Below, piece after piece: positions 26,365-38,263 of a DNA stretch of 64,000 bases. Source of the stretch: Pseudomonadota bacterium (GTDB lineage: Bacteria; Desulfobacterota; Desulfobacteria; Desulfobacterales; Desulfolunaceae); assembly GCA_018818835.1 (NCBI GenBank), contig JAHIRD010000027.1:1-64000 (forward strand), read 5' to 3'. The position numbers were made by a program, and so were the translations under genes. The first letter of the stretch is position 1. The number at the start of each line of letters is the position of its first letter. A model generated the notes under the pieces. The model saw only the letters and a program-made list of their open reading frames with translations. It was not told the origin of the DNA and searched no databases.

Positions 26365-28896
26365 TTATTCATTTTTTAAAGCCACATGCCTCACGTGAGC
26401 CTTCATCATATGGATATCACCGTAGGACACATCGTCGCCAAGTTCAGCTTTTATGGCTTTAAGGGATCCAGGCCCTTGGGTTGTTTTTGCGAGTTTTTCT
26501 TCAATGGCACGCTGCTTTTCAGGTGAAAGGAGTTTGTTGATATCCAGCCCGCCGTTTTTGATAAAATGGCAGAGATGACTATGGACAGTGGATTCCGCAA
26601 GGCCACGCTCTTTGGCGATGGCGTCCATGGTCATGCCTTTTTCAAACAGATCAAAGCTGATTTGTTTGGAGTCTGGGGTGGGGCCTGGTTTTTCCGTGTG
26701 GTCTTTGTCCGGGGCCTTGATTTTGGGTTCCGGCAGTAGTACTTGCTCAATGCCTTTTTTCGATCGATAGGCCACAACACGGGTAAGGATATCTTCCCCG
26801 TATGATTCCATGGTTTTTTTCCCCATTCCCTTGATTTTTTTTAAGGCTTCGGGTGTATCCGGCAGGCAGACAGCGATTTGAATCAAGACCCGCTGATGAA
26901 GGATTTGAAATGCAGCCACGCTTTTTTCCTTTGCCTTATGGGTGCGCCATTCTTTAAGCTCTTGAAACAATATGGGGTTTTCAATGTCCGATTCGGTGTA
27001 TTCCGGTGCCTGGGCTTTTTTTGCTTTGGATGGCAGCTCGTCCATATCCGATGTTGCCCGTGCGATTCGTCTCAGATAGCGGGAGGGCGAAAAATTCTGT
27101 TCACAGGACTGGACGGCCGCATGCTTGACCGCAATTTCCTGTTTCAGATTGCCCAGGGCACGGCTGATGGTTTTGCTTAGATCGGTGTTGTCCGTGTCCA
27201 CCGCCATGTGATTCACAAAATCGTCAAACACCTGGTCCATTTTTTCCTGGAACCACTGGGATGCTTTGCATACACGTTCCTGGATATAGTCATCCGATTC
27301 CGGCAGGCTGGTTTTGGGGAAATGGTAGGACAGTTGGTTTTTAAATTTTGCACTGACACTGAAGATATCCTGTGCGGCTCTGTCCAGAAGGAGATTCATA
27401 TCTGAGACGCCCGAAACCTTTATCAGGTGAGCGTTTCCGCTAAGAATCCTGGCAAGGGCGTTTAGCCGGTGGTTCAGGGTCTGAAAATCAAAACATTCCA
27501 GCAGCAACTGCTGCTGATAGCCTTGTTTGGCGGCCGTGAGCTGATCTTCCGTGGGGGGGTTGCTTCGCACCTCGTCAATAAATGTGGAAACAGCCAAATC
27601 AGTGTCGATGCCCCGTTCCGGAACAGGGGAGCTGAGCACCATGCCTTCCAGGGTTTTGCAGCGGCTTAGGGCCACATACACCTGGCCGTGGGCAAAGGCG
27701 GCTCTGGCATCGATCACGGCGTTATCAAAGGTCAGGCCCTGGCTTTTGTGAATGGTGATGGCCCAGGCCAGTTTCAAGGGGAACTGCTTGAATGTGCCGA
27801 TGATCTCTTCGACAATGTCCTTGGTTTCTTCATTAACCGTGTAGGTGATATTTTCCCAGACAAGGGGTTCCACCTCAATGTCGTCGATGTCATCCGGGCA
27901 ATGGACCCTTATTTTATCGGGTGATATGGCGGTGACCCGGCCGATTTTGCCGTTGAAATAGCGTTTCTCAAAGGAGCTGTCATTCCTTAAAAACATGACC
28001 TGGGCATTTATTTTCAAGGTCAGTGTCTCAAGGGTCGGAAAGGTCTGCGGGGGAAACTCCCCTTCAACCTCAGCTTGAAGGTGATGTTCTTCCCCTTTAA
28101 GAAGATCAAGCCGACTTTGATTGATGGTATCGGCATTTCGGTTATGGGTGGTCAGGGTGATGAATCCCTGTCCTTCTGTGGGAGTAAAGTTTTCCACATA
28201 CCGAAGGTTCAACTCTTCGATATGGGTGTTCTCCAGCCGGTTGTCGCGGACCCGGTTGAGCAGCCGGATAAATCGTTCATCGGACTGGCGGTAAATCTTT
28301 TGCAGCTCAATGGTATAAAGAGGCAGCCCGGAAAGACCCTGACTGCTGAAAAAATAAACCGAGTCATAATATTGGCGAAGCAGTTCCCATTCATCCTGCT
28401 TGGCCACAGGCGAGAGCTGATAAAGATCCCCGATCATCAACAGTTGGACTCCCCCAAAGGGCAGGGTGTTGCGCCTATGATAACGAAGAACCTCATCCAC
28501 GGCGTCCAGGACATCTGCCCTTACCATGCTGATTTCATCAATGACCAGAAGGTCCAGGTTTTTGATGATCTGTTTCTTTTTCTTACTGAACCGGAACAGG
28601 TTGTCCCGATTCGATGCATAGGCCCCCCCACCGGGAATAAACGGGCCAAAAGGCAGTTGGAAAAACGAATGCAGTGTCACCCCTCCGGCATTGATGGCTG
28701 CCACACCGGTGGGTGCCGTTACGATCATCCGTTTGGCGGTATTTTTTTTCAGGGTTTTTAAAAACGTGGTTTTTCCGGTCCCGGCTTTCCCGGTCAAAAA
28801 CACATGGTGGCCCGTATGTTCAACAAATTCCCTGGCCAGATCAAGGTGAGGGTTTTCAGAATGAGGTGTATCCGTTTGCTTATTCATAGTTATCAT
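26365..28896 (-). CDS. Pif1-like SF1 helicase with HRDC and HTH_40-type domains
   Basis: 843 residues. N-terminal SF1B helicase of the Pif1/RecD-like clade (Walker A FLTGKAGTGKTTFL about 40, VTAPTGVAAINAGG, VIDEISMVRAD, late motif AWAITIHKSQGLTFDNAVID, VALSRCKTLEGM). Residues about 675-735 are an HRDC-type domain (PEALKKIKGMGKKTMESYG), and residues about 755-835 a helix-turn-helix module (DLFEKGMTMDAIAKERGLAESTVHSHL). This chain is common in Bacteroidetes-like genomes and usually annotated only as an HTH-containing ATPase. A second in-frame ATG lies 9 bases downstream of the chosen start. A function in fork, R-loop or foreign-DNA processing is inferred. Confidence 0.88.
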   Translation of the reverse strand: MITMNKQTDTPHSENPHLDLAREFVEHTGHHVFLTGKAGTGKTTFLKTLKKNTAKRMIVTAPTGVAAINAGGVTLHSFFQLPFGPFIPGGGAYASNRDNLFRFSKKKKQIIKNLDLLVIDEISMVRADVLDAVDEVLRYHRRNTLPFGGVQLLMIGDLYQLSPVAKQDEWELLRQYYDSVYFFSSQGLSGLPLYTIELQKIYRQSDERFIRLLNRVRDNRLENTHIEELNLRYVENFTPTEGQGFITLTTHNRNADTINQSRLDLLKGEEHHLQAEVEGEFPPQTFPTLETLTLKINAQVMFLRNDSSFEKRYFNGKIGRVTAISPDKIRVHCPDDIDDIEVEPLVWENITYTVNEETKDIVEEIIGTFKQFPLKLAWAITIHKSQGLTFDNAVIDARAAFAHGQVYVALSRCKTLEGMVLSSPVPERGIDTDLAVSTFIDEVRSNPPTEDQLTAAKQGYQQQLLLECFDFQTLNHRLNALARILSGNAHLIKVSGVSDMNLLLDRAAQDIFSVSAKFKNQLSYHFPKTSLPESDDYIQERVCKASQWFQEKMDQVFDDFVNHMAVDTDNTDLSKTISRALGNLKQEIAVKHAAVQSCEQNFSPSRYLRRIARATSDMDELPSKAKKAQAPEYTESDIENPILFQELKEWRTHKAKEKSVAAFQILHQRVLIQIAVCLPDTPEALKKIKGMGKKTMESYGEDILTRVVAYRSKKGIEQVLLPEPKIKAPDKDHTEKPGPTPDSKQISFDLFEKGMTMDAIAKERGLAESTVHSHLCHFIKNGGLDINKLLSPEKQRAIEEKLAKTTQGPGSLKAIKAELGDDVSYGDIHMMKAHVRHVALKNE

Positions 28897-29394
28897 TCAA
28901 AATCAGAGCAAAAGCCCCTTTTGTTTTATGGGCATAGGTTTATCGTGTGCCTCCGGCGGCCCTCCCGGGGGGCCGGATTTAAGAAATCCAGACAAACAGG
29001 TTGGGGGCGATGCCGCGTGGATGTTCATAAAAATGTGACACACGTATGGGCACGGCGTGCCGTTCCTCGCAATAATGCCTAAATTCTATACAGATATATG
29101 GCAGATATCACAAGGTTTTTGAGTCATGATGGTCAACAAGGTTAATAAATTTGCCCATGAATAGCTTGGATGGGGTTTGAAAAAGGTTTAGCCCGACGTT
29201 CAACATACGCCCCAGTGACTCTGTGTTCATGCATATTTTACGCAAGCTTATCAGATTAAATCATAATCGGAAAATTCTTTATTATTCTATGATGTTCTAA
29301 TTTTCTGTTGATTTTTGATCTTTTTCAGGTATCATTTGATATTGTTTTGTCAGATGAAAATAAGCTATATATAGCAATTGCAGGGGAACCTTTG
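28897..29394. other. Divergent intergenic region between the Pif1-like and AlbA_2 genes
   Basis: Contains the second GC-rich repeat (28948-28996) and, at 29187-29209, a fragment of the family B repeat (CCCGACGTTCAACATACG). No gene supported. Confidence 0.5.
28948..28996. repeat. GC-rich palindromic repeat upstream of the Pif1-like gene
   Basis: Second copy of the repeat at 25542-25591. Both are about 45-50 bases upstream of a minus-strand helicase gene and are preceded by TTGTTTTAT on the plus strand. Confidence 0.75.
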
Positions 29395-30786
29395 GTGCGA
29401 TACCACAAGACAACGGATGACGAACTGGCGCTAATTCTGGAAGAAGGGGAAGGGTATACCCTTGAATTCAAAAGGAATATCAATTCTGATTTATCCAAAG
29501 AGATGGTGGCGCTCGCCAATGCTTCGGGCGGTCGGATAGTCATTGGAGTGGATGACCAAAACAAACGGGTGGGATGTGATCTCTCCAACGCGGCCCTCTC
29601 AAAAATTGATGACATGGCCGCCTCATGTGACCCGCCGGTGGCTATCCAAATTGAAAAACTTTCGGAACATAAACTGCTTATCATTCATATCCCAGAAGGT
29701 GCAAACAGGCCCCATCGATGCAGCAAAGGCTTTTTCCTCAGAAACGGAGCAAGCTCGCAAAAAATGTGCACCCATGATATCACAGCTTTTATCCAGGCTG
29801 AGGGAAAGGTCCGCTTTGACCAGCAGCTCCGGTTGGATTTGAATTGGAAAGACATTCTTGATGAACGCCGATTGAGTCATTTCCTTCAACTATCGAATAT
29901 CTCGCCGAAACGCGATACCATCAATCTTCTTTTAAATCTCGGAGTCGGAGACTTCAAAGACGGTCAATTTTACCTCAATCAAACCGGGGTTCTCTTTTTT
30001 TCCAAAGACCCCATTTTACGACTTTTTCACGTAAGTGTGGTCTGCGCACTTTTTAAAGGGATTGGGAAGGCCTATATTCTGGACCGCAAGGAACTCACCG
30101 GAAACATCCTTGAGAATGTTGAAGAGGCATTGATTTTTATTAAAAAACACCTTCAACTCCGATGGGAAATCACTCGTGAAAGTACCCGCCGGAAAGAAAC
30201 CCTGGAACTTCCTGAAGTCGCCTTGCGCGAAGCTATGGTTAACGCCGTATGCCACCGGGACTACACTGAGCAAGGTGCCCATGTGATGGTGGAAGTCTTT
30301 GATGACCGGGTCGAAATATACAACCCCGGTGGCTTGCCCAAAGGCTTATCAGAAAAAGATTTCGGCAAACGCAGCATCTGTAGGAACCCCAATATTGCAG
30401 CTCTGTTGTTGCGCTGTACCTACATTGAAAAAATGGGTTCTGGTATCGAGCGTATCCACGCCGCCCTGAAAAAGGAAAACTGCCCCGACGTCTCGATTCG
30501 GTTTGATACTATGTTTTCCCTTGAATTCCTTCGTCCTACCTTCCTAAAAATCCAGAAGGGAAACAAACGCATGTCGGAGAAAACGTCGGAGAAAACGTCG
30601 GAGAAAACGTCGGAGAAAATTATTGATCTTGTGTCAATCAATCCCCATATAACCATTGCAGCCCTGTCGGACAAGATCGGGGTGGCAACCCGGTCCATTG
30701 AGAGAAACATAAAAAAACTGAGGGTCCAGGGTCGCCTCAAACGCTCTGGGCCTGATAAGGGCGGTTACTGGATTGTGAAAAAATGA
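29395..30786 (+). CDS. AlbA_2 (Schlafen-like) ATP-binding regulator with C-terminal winged helix
   Basis: 463 residues from GTG 29395 (AGGGGA seven bases upstream; no ATG is available in the N-terminal region and TTG 29392 is an alternative). AlbA_2 domain: ILEEGEGYTLEFKRNI, ALANASGGRIVIGVDD, HRCSKGFFLRNGASSQKM. Middle region: HATPase_c_4-like (LREAMVNAVCHRDYTEQGA, GSGIERI). C terminus: winged HTH (HITIAALSDKIGVATRSIERNIKKL). Four tandem 12-base units (30571-30618) encode SEKT repeats between them, a linker common in this family. Proteins of this type are RecG-like-annotated regulators of unknown ligand. Confidence 0.85.
   Translation: MRYHKTTDDELALILEEGEGYTLEFKRNINSDLSKEMVALANASGGRIVIGVDDQNKRVGCDLSNAALSKIDDMAASCDPPVAIQIEKLSEHKLLIIHIPEGANRPHRCSKGFFLRNGASSQKMCTHDITAFIQAEGKVRFDQQLRLDLNWKDILDERRLSHFLQLSNISPKRDTINLLLNLGVGDFKDGQFYLNQTGVLFFSKDPILRLFHVSVVCALFKGIGKAYILDRKELTGNILENVEEALIFIKKHLQLRWEITRESTRRKETLELPEVALREAMVNAVCHRDYTEQGAHVMVEVFDDRVEIYNPGGLPKGLSEKDFGKRSICRNPNIAALLLRCTYIEKMGSGIERIHAALKKENCPDVSIRFDTMFSLEFLRPTFLKIQKGNKRMSEKTSEKTSEKTSEKIIDLVSINPHITIAALSDKIGVATRSIERNIKKLRVQGRLKRSGPDKGGYWIVKK
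30571..30618 (+). repeat. In-frame 12-base tandem repeat, four units
   Basis: Unit ACGTCGGAGAAA; the first unit begins ATG instead of ACG. Expansion or contraction by slippage would keep the frame and alter only the linker length. Confidence 0.9.
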
Positions 30787-30880
30787 GAGATAAGGCCAAG
30801 AATAACCAAGTCGACATAATCACATCAACCGAATACCCTGGAGTATTTCCCAATATGGTCTATTGAACATGTCGCTCCCG

Positions 30881-32593
30881 TCAGTCGTCGGTATTGTCTT
30901 TCCGATAGTCCTTCCGATAATTGGTCGGGGTGGTATTCATGAACTTCAAAAAGGCCCGGTTGAATGTGCGGAGACTATCAAAGCCAACCTGAAAGGCAAT
31001 GTCAATGATGTTTGTGTCCTCCTCCCGAAGCCTCTGGGCAGCTTCTTTGATGCGAATCTGATAGATGTAATCGCCCAGCTTGAGACCGGTGTAGGTTTTA
31101 AACTGCTTGCCCAGGCTGTCCGGATGTACCCCCACCACATCGGCAAGTCCATCACGGGTCAGGCCTTCCAGATAGTTTGCATGGATATGATTAATGACCT
31201 GTTTTAACTTTTCTTCGGCTGTCGAGGAAATGGATTTGCTGTCGTTTTTCTTTGAGATCTGTATGATCTGATCGTTGAGTAAGGTGTTTTCCAAAATATA
31301 GGTCTCAAGGCTTTCATTGAGGGTCGTCACTTCGTCTCCCACGCTGATGAAACGGGTCACAAGCACCATGGCCGTCCCTGCGTAAAAAACCATGGCCCCT
31401 ATATGGAAAATCATGGTTGTCGGTTCATAGCCCATAAAATGGACCGAGTATCCTGAAAATTTAGCCATATACACAAAGCCGTCATGACTGGCGCACAAGA
31501 TCGCGACAATACCAAAAAAACTGAACGTTTTTGCATAGGGCCGTTTTTTTATCAATGCCGTCACATGACATGACAGGTTGTATCCGCCCATTCCGATACC
31601 CATCAATGTCATCAGGATTCCGCACGGGCGAAGGATAGTCCCATCCACCACCCAGATGTTCATGAGTATCACAATCAGCAGGTTGATCCAGAGGGCCCGT
31701 TCTATGAATTTTCGCCGGAGATTATAAATTCTGTGCAGAAAGATGGGGTGAGCCACATTGAGCCCGGTCCAGGAGATACCAAGCAATTTAAAGCGGGTCA
31801 GATTGTCTGTCATAATCGGCCAGTAACTGCTGGCATCAAGGAGCACAAATGCCCCAAAACACAATTGCAGGCAATAGAACAAATATTCCTGATCCTCGGG
31901 GCGTTTCAGATAAAAGAATAGAAAAATCATCAAAAAACCCGAGCCCAGGGCCATGCATTCATAATACGTGGTGATCTGAGTGTAGGTTATGATGGTGCTG
32001 TAAGCCGCCCAACCCTTTGTTCCGGCTATAAACATCTGCCCCAGGACCTCTGCGATTCCGAAATAGGAAATCCGGATGGCAATGGTGTTTTCCTGGTTCA
32101 ACCGGATGAGTGCCGAGGGGATCAAATAGTTTCTTGGATGATTCCACATGGAAAACTCGTCAGGAGGAAACTGCCCCAAGCCTCCGATCCTGACGCCGTT
32201 AAAAAACGCCTCATCCGCATTGCCGATACGGCCAAGACATATTCCAAGGTCACCCTTTCCCATGCCATCAGGAATCACCACCGTTTTCCGGAACCAGCAT
32301 ACGCCTTTATATCCGTTTCCATAATGAGTGGCCTTCAATAAAAAACTAGCCGGGAGTTCAAACAGATCCCAATGGGAATCATCATACCCGCTCTGGGCAA
32401 ACTCGGCCCGGTCGTCGAACATCATCTTCCATGTTCCGGCAAGATCAACCCTCTGATCCGGCACATCAAGTCGGGTATACGGATAAATCAGAACAATTCC
32501 GAGCCACAAAAAACAAGCACAAATAAACACCGGCCGAAAGGCTGCCTTTACATGCTTCCATTCAGCCAATCGGGTCCATTTAAAACCATTCAT
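30881..32593 (-). CDS. Membrane-bound 7TM AraC-family regulator
   Basis: 570 residues from ATG 32593; the frame stays open to a GTG at 32638 and an ATG at 32611, and none has a strong ribosome site. Order: one N-terminal TM helix (about 19-40), an extracytoplasmic beta-sandwich resembling glycosidase-type sugar-binding domains (about 50-210; GTWKMMFDD, YDDSHWDLFELP, FFNGVRIGGLG), about seven TM helices (about 225-420), a coiled coil, and a C-terminal AraC/XylS double HTH (GLADVVGVHPDSLGKQFK, IIDIAFQVGFDSLRTFNRAFLKFMN). It would sense an external ligand and act on DNA from the membrane. It converges with the AlbA_2 gene. Confidence 0.85.
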   Translation of the reverse strand: MNGFKWTRLAEWKHVKAAFRPVFICACFLWLGIVLIYPYTRLDVPDQRVDLAGTWKMMFDDRAEFAQSGYDDSHWDLFELPASFLLKATHYGNGYKGVCWFRKTVVIPDGMGKGDLGICLGRIGNADEAFFNGVRIGGLGQFPPDEFSMWNHPRNYLIPSALIRLNQENTIAIRISYFGIAEVLGQMFIAGTKGWAAYSTIITYTQITTYYECMALGSGFLMIFLFFYLKRPEDQEYLFYCLQLCFGAFVLLDASSYWPIMTDNLTRFKLLGISWTGLNVAHPIFLHRIYNLRRKFIERALWINLLIVILMNIWVVDGTILRPCGILMTLMGIGMGGYNLSCHVTALIKKRPYAKTFSFFGIVAILCASHDGFVYMAKFSGYSVHFMGYEPTTMIFHIGAMVFYAGTAMVLVTRFISVGDEVTTLNESLETYILENTLLNDQIIQISKKNDSKSISSTAEEKLKQVINHIHANYLEGLTRDGLADVVGVHPDSLGKQFKTYTGLKLGDYIYQIRIKEAAQRLREEDTNIIDIAFQVGFDSLRTFNRAFLKFMNTTPTNYRKDYRKDNTDD

Positions 32594-32638
32594 ACGCACG
32601 TCACCATACATCCAATCCGGGCCCAGAGAACCCCACAC

Positions 32639-32947
32639 ATTAGATCAAAATTTCACACCAAACCATATCCCAGAGTAACGAACAGTTGATAACTCACTAC
32701 ATAAACAAAGACCGACAAAAATATCAATGACTTTAATGCCATTTTCTGGGGATATTGCATTCATAAGGATGGGGACATGATGAAAAAGGGCAGCTTTTCA
32801 GATTGTATCTGAAAAGCCGCCCTCAAATGCAGTCAAGAGCTTTGGTGAGCATTCAAAACATCAATCAGTTTGTGGCCTCGCGTCCTGGTCATCCGATTTG
32901 AGGTTCATCATACCCTTTGGAAGCCCTGAAAAATGTCTGAGCTCTGA
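32639..32947. other. Intergenic region holding the katG terminator
   Basis: Only the hairpin at 32783-32822 is evident. Confidence 0.5.
32783..32822 (-). terminator. Intrinsic terminator of katG (minus strand)
   Basis: Arms with the core GCTTTTCAGAT and ATCTGAAAAGC (within 32788-32804 and 32808-32822) are nearly perfect, followed on the minus strand by five T. It is about 125 bases after the katG stop. Confidence 0.7.
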
Positions 32948-35858
<2,911 letters not shown>

Positions 35859-36779
35859 ATGAACTTTGACACCCCCCTTTACCTGTGCGGCCCGCTGCGC
35901 GAGCCCAAGCAGATGCTGACCGATCAGCAATACAGCGGCCATAACTCCATTCACGACGACAGCATGGCAGAAAAACTTGGCTTCCGCGCCGGACCCATCG
36001 AAGGCCCCACCCACTTTAGCCAGTTTACCCCCTTGCTGACCGAGATCTGGGGTCAAGCCTGGCTTGAGCGCGGCTGCTTCTCCACACACTTTCAGAACAT
36101 GGTGGTTGAAGGCGAACATGTTCGCGCCTTTGTCGAACGCCCTGCCTCCGGCACCACACGGTTGCGCGCCTGGGCAGAAAAGGCCGATGGCACCCCGGTG
36201 CTGGAAGCCAGTGCCAGCCTTGGCCCGGATGATGGCGTCAGCCTTTTATATCAGCGCATGGCCAAACTACGTCCCCCGGAAAAGCTGGTCATCCTCTCCG
36301 ACCTGCACGTGGGGATGACCGGCGCAAAGGACGAACATGTCCGCATGGATCCTGACCAGCACATGGGACATCTCTACCCCTTCTCGCTGAATCAAAAACT
36401 CGAACACATCACCGAGAACTCTCCCTGGTACTCGGATGCCAGCGCCACGCCCTGGGGCCGCGCCATTATCCCCCTGGAAATGGTCAGCGTACTCGCTGAG
36501 TACAGCAGCAACCTGGCCGATTTCCCGGTCAAGCATCCGGTCATAGGTCTGTTCGCTGACCAGGAAATCCGAATGATCGACGGCCCGCTGTTTGTCGGCG
36601 AGGACTACCTGATCCGCCGAGAAATCGTTGCCCTGTCCGAAAGCAAACGCACCGAATCCTACTGGATACGCACCCGCATCTATGATGCCAGCGGCCAAAC
36701 ACTTAAGGCGGAAATGCTGCTCAACCACGCGACCCTCAAGCAGTCCTACCCCAATTACGAGGCCGAAGCATCTGTTTGA
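35859..36779 (+). CDS. MaoC-like hotdog-fold protein
   Basis: 306 residues from ATG 35859 (AAGGA seven bases upstream; ATG 35853 is too close to it). The N-terminal half carries a hotdog signature (GHNSIHDDSMAEKLGFRAGPIEGPTHFSQF), as in MaoC-type hydratases where Asp/His act on enoyl-CoA. The C-terminal half (about 190-295) looks like a second hotdog-related unit. GC-rich codon use differs from the AT-rich flanks. Could be a hydratase, or a non-catalytic CoA binder. No operon partner. Confidence 0.6.
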   Translation: MNFDTPLYLCGPLREPKQMLTDQQYSGHNSIHDDSMAEKLGFRAGPIEGPTHFSQFTPLLTEIWGQAWLERGCFSTHFQNMVVEGEHVRAFVERPASGTTRLRAWAEKADGTPVLEASASLGPDDGVSLLYQRMAKLRPPEKLVILSDLHVGMTGAKDEHVRMDPDQHMGHLYPFSLNQKLEHITENSPWYSDASATPWGRAIIPLEMVSVLAEYSSNLADFPVKHPVIGLFADQEIRMIDGPLFVGEDYLIRREIVALSESKRTESYWIRTRIYDASGQTLKAEMLLNHATLKQSYPNYEAEASV

Positions 36780-36847
36780 TGAAAAATGAAATGGATCTCG
36801 CTGGAACGCAGAGGTCGCAGAGAAAAGCTTTGGGATTGTAGAAAATG

Positions 36848-36888
36848 GCATAAGTCCTATAGGTCCCATGGGTCTTATGGGACCTATG
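36848..36888. repeat. Palindromic intergenic repeat, family A copy 3
   Basis: Contains CATAAGTCCTATAGGTCCC and GGGTCTTATGGGACCTAT, matching the other three copies in modular structure. Confidence 0.7.
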
Positions 36889-37011
36889 GAGAATTGTTTT
36901 TGGTGAGGCTTTGCCTGGAAACGAAATAAAAAACGGTTTAACCACGACACGAATAGACCCATTCACATTTTTCACATTTTATTTTGGTGACAGAGATGTT
37001 ATCACTTTAAA

Positions 37012-37048
37012 GTGTCACACAATTCAATATAATCATATTATGTGACAC
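37012..37048 (+). promoter_or_regulatory. Inverted-repeat operator and -10 element before the TetR gene
   Basis: GTGTCACA (37012-37019) and its inverse TGTGACAC (37041-37048) bracket a TATAAT hexamer (37028-37033). The site differs from the AAGTAAAC palindromes further downstream, so another regulator may control the TetR gene. Confidence 0.5.
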
Positions 37049-37095
37049 GTATTCGCAACTATTTGGAGTCATGTTTTTACATAAATTTACGTTAT

Positions 37096-37851
37096 ATGGT
37101 GATTATGGCAAAAAAGAAAATGAGCGGTGAGGACAGAAAGGTCGGCATAACCATGGCCGCCCGAAAAATGTTTGCAAAAAAGGGGTTTTACGGTACCTCA
37201 ATCCGCGAGATCGCTAAGGCTGCAACGGTTTCCGAAGCACTGATTTATCAGCATTTCGATAGTAAAACAGCCTTGTATGAAAATGCCTATTTTTATATTG
37301 ATCCCATCATTGATGCCTTGTGTGAGTATTTCAAGCACCATGAGCCATCGACTGAAACATTGGTCCAAATCATCTATGCCCTTTCTTATATTATTTTATC
37401 TGAAATTCCGGGGCATCAAGACGAACAAAAATTATTTGAACGTCTTCTTGTTTACAGCCTATTGGAAAACACGACCTTTGCAAAATCCGTTTTCATGAAA
37501 TATGACAAGGAGTTAACTCCTTTATGGGTGTCGAGCATGGCCACCGCCAAAGAAAATGGGGATATGTATGAGCACTTGATCGATCCCATTGCAAAAATGT
37601 GGCTCTCACACCACCTGGCCATGGCCATCAATTTTCTTCAATTATCCGGCGAGACGCTTTTCCCTTACCATGGTTCAAAAAATGACCTCATTCGGGGGAT
37701 CGTTGTATTCATATTGCGGGGGATTGGCTTGAAAGATTCCGTTGTAAGGCGCCATGCCCAACCTGATAATTTACAAGAAATCGGGAAACTAATATTCAGC
37801 CCCTCCTCCGGGTTGGATTTTTCAATTGACAAAGCCGTTCACATGGAATAA
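37096..37851 (+). CDS. TetR/AcrR-family transcriptional regulator
   Basis: 251 residues from ATG 37096; ATG 37105 is equally possible and ribosome sites are weak. The frame begins further upstream with a GTG inside the operator, which is not a credible start. N-terminal HTH is typical (GITMAARKMFAKKGFYGTSIREIAKAATVSEALIYQHFDSKTALYEN). The C-terminal ligand domain is helical and unassigned. It lies directly upstream of the two AAGTAAAC palindromes and the catabolic operon, and is the natural candidate to bind them, with a CoA ester or the substrate as likely inducer. Confidence 0.88.
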   Translation: MVIMAKKKMSGEDRKVGITMAARKMFAKKGFYGTSIREIAKAATVSEALIYQHFDSKTALYENAYFYIDPIIDALCEYFKHHEPSTETLVQIIYALSYIILSEIPGHQDEQKLFERLLVYSLLENTTFAKSVFMKYDKELTPLWVSSMATAKENGDMYEHLIDPIAKMWLSHHLAMAINFLQLSGETLFPYHGSKNDLIRGIVVFILRGIGLKDSVVRRHAQPDNLQEIGKLIFSPSSGLDFSIDKAVHME

Positions 37852-37897
37852 ATCAATCATTATTATCAAATGAATTATGTAAATTTTAACTTGGACC

Positions 37898-37929
37898 ATG
37901 TTTATAAGTAAACGTTTACTTATAAACAT
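37898..37929. promoter_or_regulatory. 32-base perfect palindromic operator 1
   Basis: Half-site ATGTTTATAAGTAAAC followed by its exact inverse; the core AAGTAAACGTTTACTT is of the size and symmetry bound by TetR-family dimers. Confidence 0.75.
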
Positions 37930-38070
37930 TAAACACATATCCGAACCCTTGGTGAAACCGGTTTGCCTATACAATTAGGGGTAAACAAACCTTAGGCCAG
38001 GATGATGACCCAAACGTAAAATCAGCGTGGGTCATTTTAAAAACTATTCGCCTGATTTTTTGCGCATGAC

Positions 38071-38096
38071 TTTATAAGTTAACGTTCACTTATAAA
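38071..38096. promoter_or_regulatory. Palindromic operator 2
   Basis: 26 bases with one broken pair; same frame as operator 1 (TTTATAAGTTAAC and GTTCACTTATAAA). Centres of the two sites are 170 bases apart, allowing looping or double repression. Confidence 0.72.
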
Positions 38097-38263
38097 TTTG
38101 TACTGACCCAAGACCTCTGAAAAAGCGGGTTTGTAAGCTTGATATGAGCTCGTAAAACGAGCGACGGATGGTTATGGAAAACGCTCCATAAGCCAAACAC
38201 TGTAACGCCATCAAACATGTGCGGTAATGAAACGGCATACCTAAAAATGATGAATGGGGACAC

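Larger units (their letters stand above)
36780..37095. other. Intergenic region upstream of the TetR gene
   Basis: Contains a CGCAGAGG-type repeat fragment (around 36800-36825), the family A repeat (36848-36888) and the TetR-proximal inverted repeat (37012-37048). Confidence 0.55.
37852..38263. other. Regulatory region of the beta-keto acid operon
   Basis: Holds two large palindromic operators (37898-37929, 38071-38096) and a diverged family B repeat (about 38140-38222). No gene. Confidence 0.65.

Noticed and set aside
30571-30618. CRISPR-like short tandem repeat
   Set aside because: Units of 12 bases without spacers, inside a coding frame; it is a protein linker repeat. No CRISPR array was found anywhere in the window.
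37042-37095. GTG start of the TetR gene at 37042
   Set aside because: The codon lies inside the GTGTCACA/TGTGACAC operator, just after the -10 element, with no ribosome site.
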